Origin: Betaproteobacteria bacterium
GTDB taxonomy: Bacteria > Acidobacteriota > Terriglobia > Acidiferrales > UBA7541
Length of the DNA: 64,000 bases
Direction: 5' to 3'
Assembly (NCBI GenBank): GCA_903970165.1
Contig: CAJCHZ010000078.1
Coordinates: 62,001 to 126,000, forward strand
Position 1 is the stretch's first letter. Each line of letters begins with the position of its first letter. This document shows positions 40,820-50,050 of the stretch, in pieces. Made by a program: the position numbers and the translations under genes. Below the pieces are notes generated by a model. That model did no database searches. It saw only the letters and a list, made by a program, of their open reading frames with translations, and was not told the origin of the DNA.

Positions 40820-43708
40820 ATGGCCGACTCGATCTCGCTCATCGGGCAGACCGTCTCCCATTACCGCGTCCTCGAAAAACTTGGCGGTGGAGGCATGGGT
40901 GTTGTTTATAAGGCCGAAGATATGCGCCTCCACCGTTTCGTGGCGCTCAAGTTTCTGCCGCCGGATCTCGCTTGCGATTCTCTAGCTCTTGCCCGTTTCC
41001 GGCGTGAGGCTCAGGCTGCGTCCGCGCTCAACCATCCCAACATATGCACCATCCATGACGTTGGCGAAGAAAACGGGCAAGCCTTCATTGCTATGGAGTG
41101 TCTGGAAGGCGAGACGCTGAAACATCGCATTTCCGGTAAAGCAATGCCGCTCGAGGCCACGCTAGAAATAGCAACGCAGATTGCCGAAGCCTTGGAGACG
41201 GCACACTCGAGCGGCATTATCCACCGCGACATCAAGCCGGCGAACATCTTCATCACGCAAAGGGGACAGGCAAAGATCCTCGACTTCGGCCTGGCAAAGA
41301 CGATTTCCCGCGACGGAAACGAAAAATCGAATGCCACGCTGGAGCCCGAAGCGACGATCACCAGTGCGGCGCTGACTAGTCCTGGCAGCCCGGTGGGCAC
41401 GATTGCTTACATGTCTCCCGAACAAGCGCGGGGACACGAACTGGATACGCGCACCGACCTCTTCAGCTTTGGCGCGGTGCTTTATGAGATGACGACCGGG
41501 CGTCTTCCGTTTGCCGGCAACAGCGCGGCGGAAATATACGACGGCATTCTGAATCACGAGCCGCTCCCCGCCAGCCAACTCAATTTGAACGCACCGCCGG
41601 AGCTAGAGCGGATAACGAACAAGGCTTTGCAGAAGAAGCTGGACAAGAGGTATCAAAGCGCTTCCGATTTTCGGGCGGATTTGCAGCAGCTAAAGAGAGA
41701 CACAGAGACGGGCCGGGTGGGAAAGGAGGCCAGGACGGCGGAAGGCTCTCCGGCGTTCGCTACGGGAGCTGTCGGCAGGCGGTATCTGGGTTATGTTCTC
41801 GCGGCAATCGGGCTCTGCGCCGCAGGCGGCTCTGTGGCGGCGTGGTACGTCAATGCTAATCGCCACCCTAAACTTATGGAGAAGGACACCGTTGTGCTCG
41901 CGGATTTCGCCAATAGCACTGGCGATGAAGTTTTTGATGACACTTTGCGACAAGCACTTTCCATCTCGCTGCGGCAATCCCCCTACCTCAATGTGATGTC
42001 GGAAGGAAAGACTCGCAACACCCTCAAGCTGATGACCAAGCCCGTGGATATACCGTTGACGCCGGAAACGGCACGGGAGATCTGCGAGCGCACGCAGAGC
42101 AAGGCATACCTGGCGGGTTCCATTGCGGCTTTGGGAAACGCGTACGTCATCAGCATAAAGGCGGTCAACTGCCAAAACGGAGACATCCTGGCTCAGGAAC
42201 AGATGACGGTGGCCAGCAAAGAGAAAGTGCTGGACGCGATGGGGCAGGTTACCACGAAAATGCGAGGGGAACTGGGAGAATCCCTGGCATCTGTGAAAAA
42301 GTTCGATTATCCGTTGGGTGAAATTACGACTTCCTCTCTCGATGCGCTAAAGGCATACAGCCTGGGTATAAAGGCGCAGTCTGAGAAAGGTCCCCTCGCG
42401 ATGCTTCCCTACATACAGCGCGCGGTGGAGTTGGACCCAGATTTCGCTGAAGCCCACGATGCCCTGGGCATTTATTACGCAACTAACGGCGACACAGTTC
42501 AGTCTCGAAAACATTTGGATAAAGCATTCGCATTGAAAGACCATGCCAGCGAACGCGAACGCCTTCATATTGTTTCGACGTATTATCTTGCCGACACGGG
42601 TGATCTGGACAAGGCCGCCAACACGTTTGAAGAGTGGATTGCCAAGTATCCCAACGACACAGTGGCTTACGCCAACCTCGGAATCGTTCGCGCAAAGCAA
42701 GGGAATTACCAGAGGTCTTGCGAGGCCATTGGCCGGGCGCTGGAATTAGGCGGCCCCAACGTTTTATTTCAGACGAACTTGGGAATTTGCAACCTTTCGC
42801 TCGGACGCTTTGCGGAAGCCCGCAAGATCTTTGAAGAGCTAGAAGCGCGGAATCAGGGAAACCAGATCGTGCGTTCGCGACTCTACAGCTTGGACCTCCT
42901 GGAGGGCAAAACCGCAGAGATGGCCAAGGAGGTGGAATGGTTTCGTTCCGATCCGAACAGCCAATCGGACTGGCTGGACATACAAGCCCAGACATTTGCG
43001 TACGCCGGCCAGCTCGGGAAGGCGCGGAAAGCGGCGCAAGCCGATGTCGACTTCTTGAAGCTGGAAGACAACAAGGAGGTTATCGGAGCGAAGACTTCGA
43101 GATCTGCTGTGCGCGAGGCGCTTTTTGGGAATCTGAAGCTAGCGCACCAAGAGGCCGTAGAGGCAATCAAGCTAGGGCCCGGGAATCACATGGCTAAGAT
43201 GCTTTCCGCTTTTGTCTTCGCGCTGACGGAGGATGCGGCGAGGACACAAGCGCAGATGAAGGAGCTGAACGAGAAGTTTCCCCGGGAAACTAACATCCAG
43301 TTGTACTGGCTTCCCATGCTCCGAGCCCAACTGCAAGTGAACGAGAAACATCCGGAGCAGGCTATCCAGGAACTTCAGGTTGTGACGAACCGAGAAGACA
43401 GTCCCGCTGAAGAGGGGAATTGCGAACTGAAGACTCCTTCTTATGTGCGCGGCAGGGCCTACCTGGATTTGCAGCAAGGCGCTGCTGCGGTGACCGAATT
43501 CCGGCGGATTGTCGACAATCCAGGCCAGGTCCTGCTGTGCCCTATGGGGCCGGTGGCCCATGTATGGCTGGCGCGTGCGTATAAGCTGACTGGAGATTCG
43601 GCGAAGGCCCGGGGAGAGTATCAAACTTTTCTGAAGCAGTGGGAAGGCGCCGATCCCGACATACCCATCCTCATCGCTGCCAAAGCCGAGTATGCAAAGC
43701 TTCAATAA
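40820..43708 (+). CDS. Membrane Ser/Thr protein kinase with extracytoplasmic TPR region
   Basis: 962 residues. The PknB-type kinase (about 15-290) has the Gly-rich loop LGGGGMGVVYKA, the VAIK-type lysine in VALKFLPP, HRDIKPANIF, DFGLAK and the APE-like SPEQARG. One transmembrane helix at about 325-345 separates it from a sensor half. That half starts with a TolB/FlgO-like segment (KDTVVLADFANSTGDEVFD, about 355) and continues with TPR repeats to the end (WIAKYPNDTVAYANLGIVRAK and others). This architecture is frequent in Acidobacteria. The ligand is unknown. It is expressed from its own promoter, directly upstream of the ATG. Confidence 0.93.
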   Translation: MADSISLIGQTVSHYRVLEKLGGGGMGVVYKAEDMRLHRFVALKFLPPDLACDSLALARFRREAQAASALNHPNICTIHDVGEENGQAFIAMECLEGETLKHRISGKAMPLEATLEIATQIAEALETAHSSGIIHRDIKPANIFITQRGQAKILDFGLAKTISRDGNEKSNATLEPEATITSAALTSPGSPVGTIAYMSPEQARGHELDTRTDLFSFGAVLYEMTTGRLPFAGNSAAEIYDGILNHEPLPASQLNLNAPPELERITNKALQKKLDKRYQSASDFRADLQQLKRDTETGRVGKEARTAEGSPAFATGAVGRRYLGYVLAAIGLCAAGGSVAAWYVNANRHPKLMEKDTVVLADFANSTGDEVFDDTLRQALSISLRQSPYLNVMSEGKTRNTLKLMTKPVDIPLTPETAREICERTQSKAYLAGSIAALGNAYVISIKAVNCQNGDILAQEQMTVASKEKVLDAMGQVTTKMRGELGESLASVKKFDYPLGEITTSSLDALKAYSLGIKAQSEKGPLAMLPYIQRAVELDPDFAEAHDALGIYYATNGDTVQSRKHLDKAFALKDHASERERLHIVSTYYLADTGDLDKAANTFEEWIAKYPNDTVAYANLGIVRAKQGNYQRSCEAIGRALELGGPNVLFQTNLGICNLSLGRFAEARKIFEELEARNQGNQIVRSRLYSLDLLEGKTAEMAKEVEWFRSDPNSQSDWLDIQAQTFAYAGQLGKARKAAQADVDFLKLEDNKEVIGAKTSRSAVREALFGNLKLAHQEAVEAIKLGPGNHMAKMLSAFVFALTEDAARTQAQMKELNEKFPRETNIQLYWLPMLRAQLQVNEKHPEQAIQELQVVTNREDSPAEEGNCELKTPSYVRGRAYLDLQQGAAAVTEFRRIVDNPGQVLLCPMGPVAHVWLARAYKLTGDSAKARGEYQTFLKQWEGADPDIPILIAAKAEYAKLQ

Positions 43709-43930
43709 TTCGGAGGCTGCCTAGAGAGCGGCTCGCGGCCCCTCCTGCTGTCTGTGGACGATTGTCGGGAGACCGGAAATGCCTGTTCCAGTACACCGGG
43801 ACGGTAGGCTCCCAGAATGCGCGACGCCGAGACTCCCGATTCTCTTCGACAAATAAGCGAGACTTCGGTTATTGAAACGGTTTAAGATTGGCCGCTAGCG
43901 AGGTCTATTTTTGATTCGCGTGAGGGAAAA

Positions 43931-46663
43931 ATGGTTCGTTTCCGAATCGTGGTGACTGCGGGGATTATTTTCGGCGCGCTGCTAGGTGCGCTGACTTGCC
44001 TAGCGCACGGGCAAGGAATCATCACGGTTTCGGGAGAGGCCGCGGCGGCGGACGAGTCTCGGGCAGATGCGGCTTCCCAGGCGAGTGATGTGAAGAAGCT
44101 GCCGGTTCCGGCTTTGAGCTTGAATGAGGGGTGGCAGATTCAGTCGTCGTGCGACGCGAAGGCTGGCGGCGCGCAGATATCGAAGGTGGGATTTGATGCA
44201 GGCGGATGGCACAAGACGACTGTGCCGAACACCGTGGTGGGAACACTTGTGGATGACGGAACTTACCCGGACCCGATGTTTTCCACCAATTTGAAGAAAC
44301 TGCCAGGGATGGATTACAGCGACAAGTCATTTTTTGCGATTCAGGATTTTCCGGCGGGGAGTCCTTTTCTGTGCTCGTGGTGGTGGAGGAACGAGTTCAC
44401 GTTGCAGCCGCCGTTCAATGGGGAGCACTTCTGGCTGCACTTTCCGGGGATTAATTACCGGGCGAATCTTTGGGTGAACGGAAAGAAAATCGCGGATGCG
44501 AAAGGGTTCGCTGGGACTTACCGGATATTTGAGTTCGACTTGACGCTGGCGGTGAATAGCAATGGGCCGAATGCGGTTGCGCTGGAGATTTTTGCGCCCC
44601 AGAAGAACGATCTGGGGATCACGTGGGTGGACTGGAACCCGACGCCGGCGGACAGAGACCTGGGAATTTGGAAAGAGGTGACGCTGAGTTCGAGCGGGCC
44701 GGTGGCGGTGCGGCATCCGTTTGTGAAAAGCAAGCTCGGAGACGACTATACGTCGGCGGAACTCACGCTCAGCGCGGAATTGCGAAATCAGACAACAGAA
44801 TCGCAAAAGGGAGCGCTGCTCGCGTCGGTGGACGGTGCGGTTCTTCGGCAGGAGGTTGAGTTGGCGGCCGGGCAGACACGGATTGTACGGTTTACACCGG
44901 AGCAATTTACTCAATTGAAGCTCGCCAAGCCGAGGCTTTGGTGGCCTTACACCGTGGGCACTCCCGATTTATATACGGCGGTTTTCAGCTTTGTTGAAGA
45001 CAAGGGAATATCCGATGAGGCTACGATAAAGTTTGGAATTCGCGAAGTGACTTCGGAAGTGACGGAAAAGGGAGCCCGGCTATTCAAAATTAACGGGCGA
45101 AAGATATTGATACGCGGGGCGGCGTGGGCGCCGGATATGTTTTTGCGTCCCATGTCGAAGAAGTTGAATGCGGATCTGCATTATGTCCGGGACATGGGAT
45201 TGAACACGATACGGCTGGAAGGCCGGATCGATCGCGACGAGTTCTTCAACAAGACGGACGAGTTGGGGATTTTGGTGATGCCGGGGTGGACTTGCTGCGA
45301 CGCGTGGGAGCGGTGGAAGTCGTGGACGCCGGAGACGCGCGCGATTGCGGCGGCCTCGATGAAGGACCAGGCGCAGCGGCTCCGGAATCATCCCAGCGTT
45401 TTTGTGTGGCTGTATGGGAGCGATAATCCTCCGCCCGCGGATGTTGAGCAGATGTATCTGAAAATTTTGAAAGAAAATGAGTGGCCGAATCCTTCGGTTT
45501 CGTCCGCGAGCGAGCAGCCGACTCGAGTCACGGGAAAATCCGGCGTGAAGATGACCGGGCCTTATGAATATGTGCCGCCCGTTTATTGGCTGGCGGATAA
45601 AAAGGCCGGCGGAGCCTACGGATACAACACCGAGACGAGCCCTGGACCTGCAATTCCGCCGCGGGAATCACTCGAGCGATTTATCCCGAAGGATCATCTT
45701 TGGCCGATCGATGATGTCTGGAACTACCATTCTGGGAAAGAACGTTTTACCACCGTGAATGTTTTTACAGATGGATTGACGAGGCGATATGGAGCGGCGA
45801 CTTCGCTGGATGATTATGAGCGTAAGGCGCAGGCGATGACCTACGACGGCGAACGAGCGATGTTTGAGGCGTATGGCAGGAACAAGTACACGGCGACCGG
45901 AGTGATTCAGTGGATGCTGAACAATGCCTGGCCGTCTTTGATCTGGCATTTATATGACTACTATCTGGTGCCGGCCGGTGGATATTTTGGGACGAAGAAG
46001 GCCATGGAGCCTGTGCACGTACAGTATTCTTACGATGATGGATCCGTGGTGGTGGTGAACAGCACGTATGAGGCGTTGGCGGGGATGAAAGTCAGCGCGA
46101 AGATTTTTAATATTGACGCGGCGGAGAAGGCTTCGAAGGAGGAAACGCTGGGTGTTGCGGCGGACAGCAGCACGAGGGCGTTCGAATTGGGGAAGGTTGC
46201 GGGAATTTCGAAAACCTACTTTTTGAAATTACAGCTGAAGGATAGCGCGGGGAAGTTGGTTAGCGAGAATTTATACTGGCTTTCGACGAAGGCAGATACG
46301 CTCGATTGGAAGCACCAGCAGGACACGGTGTATACGCCGCAGGCGGAGTTTGCGGATTTGAGCGGATTGAATTCGTTGCCGCAGATTCCTTTGACGGCGA
46401 GCCTGGTTTCTGGGGAAGGCACGGAGCAGGTGACGGTGTCTAATTCGGGGAACGCGGTTGCGTTTATGGTGCATCTGCGCGTGACGCGGGGCAAAGGCGG
46501 AGAGGATGTGACGCCTATATTTTGGCAGGACAATTATTTTTCTTTGTTGCCTGGGGAGAGCCGGACGGTTTCTGCGAAATTCGATGCATCTTTGCTCAGC
46601 GGCAAGGAAGCGGTCGTGGAATTGGATGGGTGGAATGCTGTTCCGGCAACGTTGGGAAATTGA
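43931..46663 (+). CDS. GH2-family exo-beta-D-glucosaminidase-like glycosidase
   Basis: 910 residues, exported (signal peptide to about residue 30). The sugar-binding and immunoglobulin-like domains are followed by a TIM barrel. The likely acid is Asp498 in WLYGSDNPP and the likely nucleophile Glu568 in NTETSPGPAIPP; an Asp at the acid position is the mark of the CsxA-like exo-beta-D-glucosaminidase group, which removes GlcN from chitosan ends. Other GH2 mannosidase- or galactosidase-type activity cannot be excluded. The C-terminus has beta-sandwich domains. It lies between the Ser/Thr kinase and a convergent winged-helix regulator. Confidence 0.9.
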   Translation: MVRFRIVVTAGIIFGALLGALTCLAHGQGIITVSGEAAAADESRADAASQASDVKKLPVPALSLNEGWQIQSSCDAKAGGAQISKVGFDAGGWHKTTVPNTVVGTLVDDGTYPDPMFSTNLKKLPGMDYSDKSFFAIQDFPAGSPFLCSWWWRNEFTLQPPFNGEHFWLHFPGINYRANLWVNGKKIADAKGFAGTYRIFEFDLTLAVNSNGPNAVALEIFAPQKNDLGITWVDWNPTPADRDLGIWKEVTLSSSGPVAVRHPFVKSKLGDDYTSAELTLSAELRNQTTESQKGALLASVDGAVLRQEVELAAGQTRIVRFTPEQFTQLKLAKPRLWWPYTVGTPDLYTAVFSFVEDKGISDEATIKFGIREVTSEVTEKGARLFKINGRKILIRGAAWAPDMFLRPMSKKLNADLHYVRDMGLNTIRLEGRIDRDEFFNKTDELGILVMPGWTCCDAWERWKSWTPETRAIAAASMKDQAQRLRNHPSVFVWLYGSDNPPPADVEQMYLKILKENEWPNPSVSSASEQPTRVTGKSGVKMTGPYEYVPPVYWLADKKAGGAYGYNTETSPGPAIPPRESLERFIPKDHLWPIDDVWNYHSGKERFTTVNVFTDGLTRRYGAATSLDDYERKAQAMTYDGERAMFEAYGRNKYTATGVIQWMLNNAWPSLIWHLYDYYLVPAGGYFGTKKAMEPVHVQYSYDDGSVVVVNSTYEALAGMKVSAKIFNIDAAEKASKEETLGVAADSSTRAFELGKVAGISKTYFLKLQLKDSAGKLVSENLYWLSTKADTLDWKHQQDTVYTPQAEFADLSGLNSLPQIPLTASLVSGEGTEQVTVSNSGNAVAFMVHLRVTRGKGGEDVTPIFWQDNYFSLLPGESRTVSAKFDASLLSGKEAVVELDGWNAVPATLGN

Positions 46664-46709
46664 AGCGGGAAATTCGAAATTCGAAAAGCGTTTTTATAAA
46701 AATGGGAAG

Positions 46710-46753
46710 TGGCGAGTGATTCGTGGCGAGTGGCGAGTAACCCCGCAACGGGG
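46710..46753. repeat. GTGGCGAGT triple repeat and weak hairpin
   Basis: Three copies of GTGGCGAGT (46710-46718, 46723-46731, 46730-46738) lie in the convergent gap between the GH2 gene and the regulator, followed by CCCCG (46741-46745)/CGGGG (46749-46753) around CAA, a short possible terminator stem. The 9-mer is shared with 39446-39479 in opposite orientation. Confidence 0.5.
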
Positions 46754-46764
46754 CTCGTGACCAG

Positions 46765-48555
46765 TTATCGAGAGTCGAATTGCATTTGTTTCAGGAGCTC
46801 CTTGAACCGTCGTTGGTTGCGGATTGGGTCGTATACCGGGTCCATTTTCAGGAAGACCATCCAGTAGGAACGTTCTTCAAAACCCTTTTGCAAGAGGTTG
46901 AGGGCTTCGTCGTATTCGCCGAGGCCGATGTGTATGCGGGCGATCATGGGCGACGGGAGATAGCGGCCGGCCGTGGAAAGGGACGACATCTCCTTGCACA
47001 AAGCTCTGGCTTTTTCTGTTTTACCCGCCAGGGCGTAGGCATGGGCCAGGGGCGCGAGCGCTTCCTGATTTTGCGAACAGTGTGCAGCCTTCTCAAAGGC
47101 GGCGATGGCTTGTTCGTACATGCCATTTTCGATGTAAATGCGGCCAAGGGCGAAGTGCGCTGGATAGAAGCGCGATTCCTGCTCGAGGAGCGCTCCGAGG
47201 TGTTTGATGGCGCGGTCGTATTGCCGCGCGAAAAAGTAAGAATCGGCGGCGCCCATATTGAGCATGAGAGAGAGGGGATCGAGCTCGCGGGCGCGTCGCT
47301 GCGCGGTTTGCGCTTCTTCGAGACGACCCATGGCATTCAGGAATGAAGCGTACCAATGGAACGCCGAGGCGTAGCTTGGATTGAGTTCGATGGAGCGGAG
47401 AAATTCTTCTTCGGCGCCAGACCAATTCCATTCATACCAGAACCGAGCGAGAGCAAGGGAGGCGTGCGGTTCGCAAAGAGAAGAATCGATCTGGATAGCG
47501 CGCGCGGCGCTGGCGGCGGATTTCGGACCGGCTTCCTTTGGAGACACGGCACCGAACCAGCAGAGCAGGTTGCAGCAATCGGCGATCCCGGAGAGGGAAC
47601 GGGCGCAGCGAGCCTCAATGGTCAGAGCCGTTTCAAAGGAGGCGATGGCTTTCTTCAGGGCTTCCTCGGAGCGCTGGCCAAAGAAGAAACGCCCGCGAAG
47701 GTAGGACTCGTGGGCGGCGGGATCAAACGACTGGGAAGCCGCGGGAGTTTCAGGCAGGAGCTCGAGAGCGAGGGCCCGGCCGACCTGGCGGGCAACGTCG
47801 GCCTGGACAGCCAAGATATCGCGGAATTCGCGATTGTAGCTGGCAGACCACAGGTGTGTCTGGTTGGCGGTTTCGATGAGCTGGACCGTGATCCGGGCCC
47901 CGGTGCCTTCGCAGCGGACCGTGCCTTCGAGAACGTACCCAATTTTTAATTCCACAGCGATTTCCGAGATCGATTTTTTTGTATTTTTATATTGAATTGC
48001 GGAAGTGCGGGCGATGACGCCAAAGCGCTTTGGATTGATTTGGCCGAGATGAGCGATCAGCTCTTCCGTTAGCCCATCAGCGAAATATTCTCTGCCAGTG
48101 GCATCGCCAAGATTTTCGAAGGGGAGGACGGCGAGCATTTTTTTCGTGGTCGTAACGGGAATGGCGACGGACAGTGCGTTGCGCTCCCCTTTGAGCACCG
48201 GGGCGACGAAGCGGTAACCCAGGCGTGGCAGCGTTTCGATGAAGCGCGGGCTTTGTGCGGAATCGCTGAGCATTTCCCGCAATTTATTGACGGCCGTGTT
48301 GAGGTTCTGGTCGTAGCGGACGTGTGTGTCGGGCCAGAGCTTCTCCTGAAGAGTCTTGCGGGTAACAACGCGTCCCGCGTGTTCGAGCAGCTCTGCAAGA
48401 ATAAGGAATGGTTTTTCTTCGAGCCGTATGCGCATGCCTTGTTTTCGAAGTTCGCGCGATTCCAGGTCAATCTCGAAGGTGCCAAAACGGATGGTTGAGG
48501 TGCATGCATCGAGCTCATTTATGAGCAGAGCGTTACTCACCGGTGACGATTCCAT
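46765..48555 (-). CDS. Winged-helix (OmpR/PhoB-type) TPR regulator
   Basis: About 596 residues from the ATG at 48555, chosen because AGGAG lies 8 bases upstream. Residues about 20-120 are an OmpR/PhoB-like DNA-binding domain (IRFGTFEIDLESRELRKQG, RVVTRKTLQEKLWPD, VNKLREML, IETLPRLGYRFV), with no receiver domain. A TolB/FlgO-like segment follows (KKMLAVLPFENLGD, TEELIAHL, YVLEGTVRCEG), then at least seven TPR units. No obvious transmembrane helix was seen. This CadC-like plan is common in Acidobacteria; the signal is unknown. It converges with the GH2 gene, which may be a target. Confidence 0.9.
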   Translation of the reverse strand: MESSPVSNALLINELDACTSTIRFGTFEIDLESRELRKQGMRIRLEEKPFLILAELLEHAGRVVTRKTLQEKLWPDTHVRYDQNLNTAVNKLREMLSDSAQSPRFIETLPRLGYRFVAPVLKGERNALSVAIPVTTTKKMLAVLPFENLGDATGREYFADGLTEELIAHLGQINPKRFGVIARTSAIQYKNTKKSISEIAVELKIGYVLEGTVRCEGTGARITVQLIETANQTHLWSASYNREFRDILAVQADVARQVGRALALELLPETPAASQSFDPAAHESYLRGRFFFGQRSEEALKKAIASFETALTIEARCARSLSGIADCCNLLCWFGAVSPKEAGPKSAASAARAIQIDSSLCEPHASLALARFWYEWNWSGAEEEFLRSIELNPSYASAFHWYASFLNAMGRLEEAQTAQRRARELDPLSLMLNMGAADSYFFARQYDRAIKHLGALLEQESRFYPAHFALGRIYIENGMYEQAIAAFEKAAHCSQNQEALAPLAHAYALAGKTEKARALCKEMSSLSTAGRYLPSPMIARIHIGLGEYDEALNLLQKGFEERSYWMVFLKMDPVYDPIRNQRRFKELLKQMQFDSR

Positions 48556-48755
48556 GGTTTGTACTCCTGAGCCTTCCAAATTTTGTAGGCGTAAAGAAGT
48601 TGGCGTAAGTCGATCTCATTGATGGGCCTCCAAGTTGATAAAGACTTGTTGCCGCGTTGATTTATTCCCGCGCGCTTGCAGGCATCCAACCGCGAAGAAG
48701 TGAAAGAACCCACTTCAGGCAACGCGAATTCCAGAAAAATTAAGGAGAAAGTGAA

Positions 48756-49916
48756 ATGAAAGATGATGTGTTCTCTCGGAGTGCGAACCGGCGGTCGTTT
48801 TTGAAGGGTGGAACGGTGGCGGCGAGCGCGGCAGCGTTGACTGCCGGACTGCCGGGAAGGGTGCTGGCATTTGACCCCGACGAGGATGACAGATCGCAAC
48901 CAACGAAGGGAGATATCGCGATTCTTCGATTTTTGGCTGCGGCGGAGATCATCGAGGCGGACCTTTGGACACAATATGCGGAACTTGGCGGTATAGGGAG
49001 CAATCCGCCGATTGAATTGGATCCCAACGAAGCGCTGAACAACTACCAGAGCGCGCTGTCTAATCTTGATGGCGATGGGCCGCAATACATTACGAGCAAC
49101 ACTTTGGATGAAGTGAGCCACGGGAATTTCCTGAATGCCTATCTCGCCTCGAAGGGAGCGGAACAGGTCAGCCTGGAAGCCTTCCGCACTTTGCCGGGAA
49201 GCACAGCGCCGGGAACATCAGGCAAGCTGCGCATCACGAACCTGATGAATTTGAATGTGGATACGAGCTGGTTTGTTCGCTACCGGAGCACGACCAATCC
49301 GGACCGGGGCGCAACCTTTCCTCAGGCGATTACGCTAAACAACGTAACGGCGATTCCCCGAAACGCGGCCGATTTGGCGGGGACGCCTGACCCGCAGTTT
49401 CCTATTGCGGTGCCGGACCATATCCAGGCGATCGCGAACGTGGCGGCGTTTCACTTCGGAGCGATCGAAGAAGGTGGCACAAGTCTGTACGCGACGCTCA
49501 GCCAGAAGGTGACGAGTGCGGAGGTTTTGAAGATAACCCTCAGTATCGGGGGAGATGAGATTGCACATTTCCTGGAATGGGTGGATTTTTCGGGGAATGG
49601 AGTGCAGGGGCCGGTAGCGCCGTTCACGGATTCGCTATCGGGCTTGACGTTCCCGAATTTTTTCACCAATCCGCCGGTGCAGAACACGCTTAGTCTCACG
49701 CAGCCCAGCTTGATTTTTCCCGTGCCTTGCGAGTTCCTGAATAAGGATTTGCCAGACGTGGCGATCATTCGGCCCACCAGCGACAAAAATGGTGGAGCTG
49801 TGGCAGCGGCGAATGGGTTCATCAACAGCGGGCTCTTCATTGGGCAGACGCCGAAGTTTTTCAAGACGCTGCTGCAGCTGGCAGAAGAGGCGGATGCGGC
49901 GCAGCGGGGTTTTTAG
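48756..49916 (+). CDS. Tat-exported ferritin-like protein (desiccation-related, Ferritin_2)
   Basis: 386 residues. The N-terminus has a twin-arginine signal, RRSFLKGG plus an Ala-rich core, so the protein is exported folded. The ferritin-like four-helix region (about 50-300) has FLAAAEIIEADLW, EVSHGNFLNAYLASKG, HIQAIANVAAFHFGAIEEGG and GGDEIAHFLEWVDF, with Glu/His residues spaced as in Ferritin_2/PCC13-62 desiccation proteins. It may bind a dinuclear metal site; the exact ligands are inferred. It is followed by a strong terminator. Confidence 0.85.
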   Translation: MKDDVFSRSANRRSFLKGGTVAASAAALTAGLPGRVLAFDPDEDDRSQPTKGDIAILRFLAAAEIIEADLWTQYAELGGIGSNPPIELDPNEALNNYQSALSNLDGDGPQYITSNTLDEVSHGNFLNAYLASKGAEQVSLEAFRTLPGSTAPGTSGKLRITNLMNLNVDTSWFVRYRSTTNPDRGATFPQAITLNNVTAIPRNAADLAGTPDPQFPIAVPDHIQAIANVAAFHFGAIEEGGTSLYATLSQKVTSAEVLKITLSIGGDEIAHFLEWVDFSGNGVQGPVAPFTDSLSGLTFPNFFTNPPVQNTLSLTQPSLIFPVPCEFLNKDLPDVAIIRPTSDKNGGAVAAANGFINSGLFIGQTPKFFKTLLQLAEEADAAQRGF

Positions 49917-49974
49917 CCGCAGGGGAAAGCGAGCGAACCGTTTGGCAGAGTGGTTCGGCCGGTTGTGTTGGTGT

Positions 49975-50006
49975 GGGCTCAAGCCTTTTGGCTTGGGCCC
50001 ATTTTT
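49975..50006 (+). terminator. Rho-independent terminator of the ferritin-like gene
   Basis: GGGCTCAAGCC (49975-49985) pairs with GGCTTGGGCCC (49990-50000), with one G-T wobble, around a TTTT loop, and TTTTT follows at 50002-50006. It starts 58 bases after the ferritin-like stop. Confidence 0.9.
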
Positions 50007-50050
50007 CTTGTGGTTGCAAGAGGCCGGCGCATCGGGCAAGATTCCGGCCC

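Noticed and set aside
49973..50050. Upstream start for the beta-lactamase-like gene
   Set aside because: It would place the start inside the terminator hairpin of the ferritin-like gene; the ATG at 50051 begins a signal peptide.
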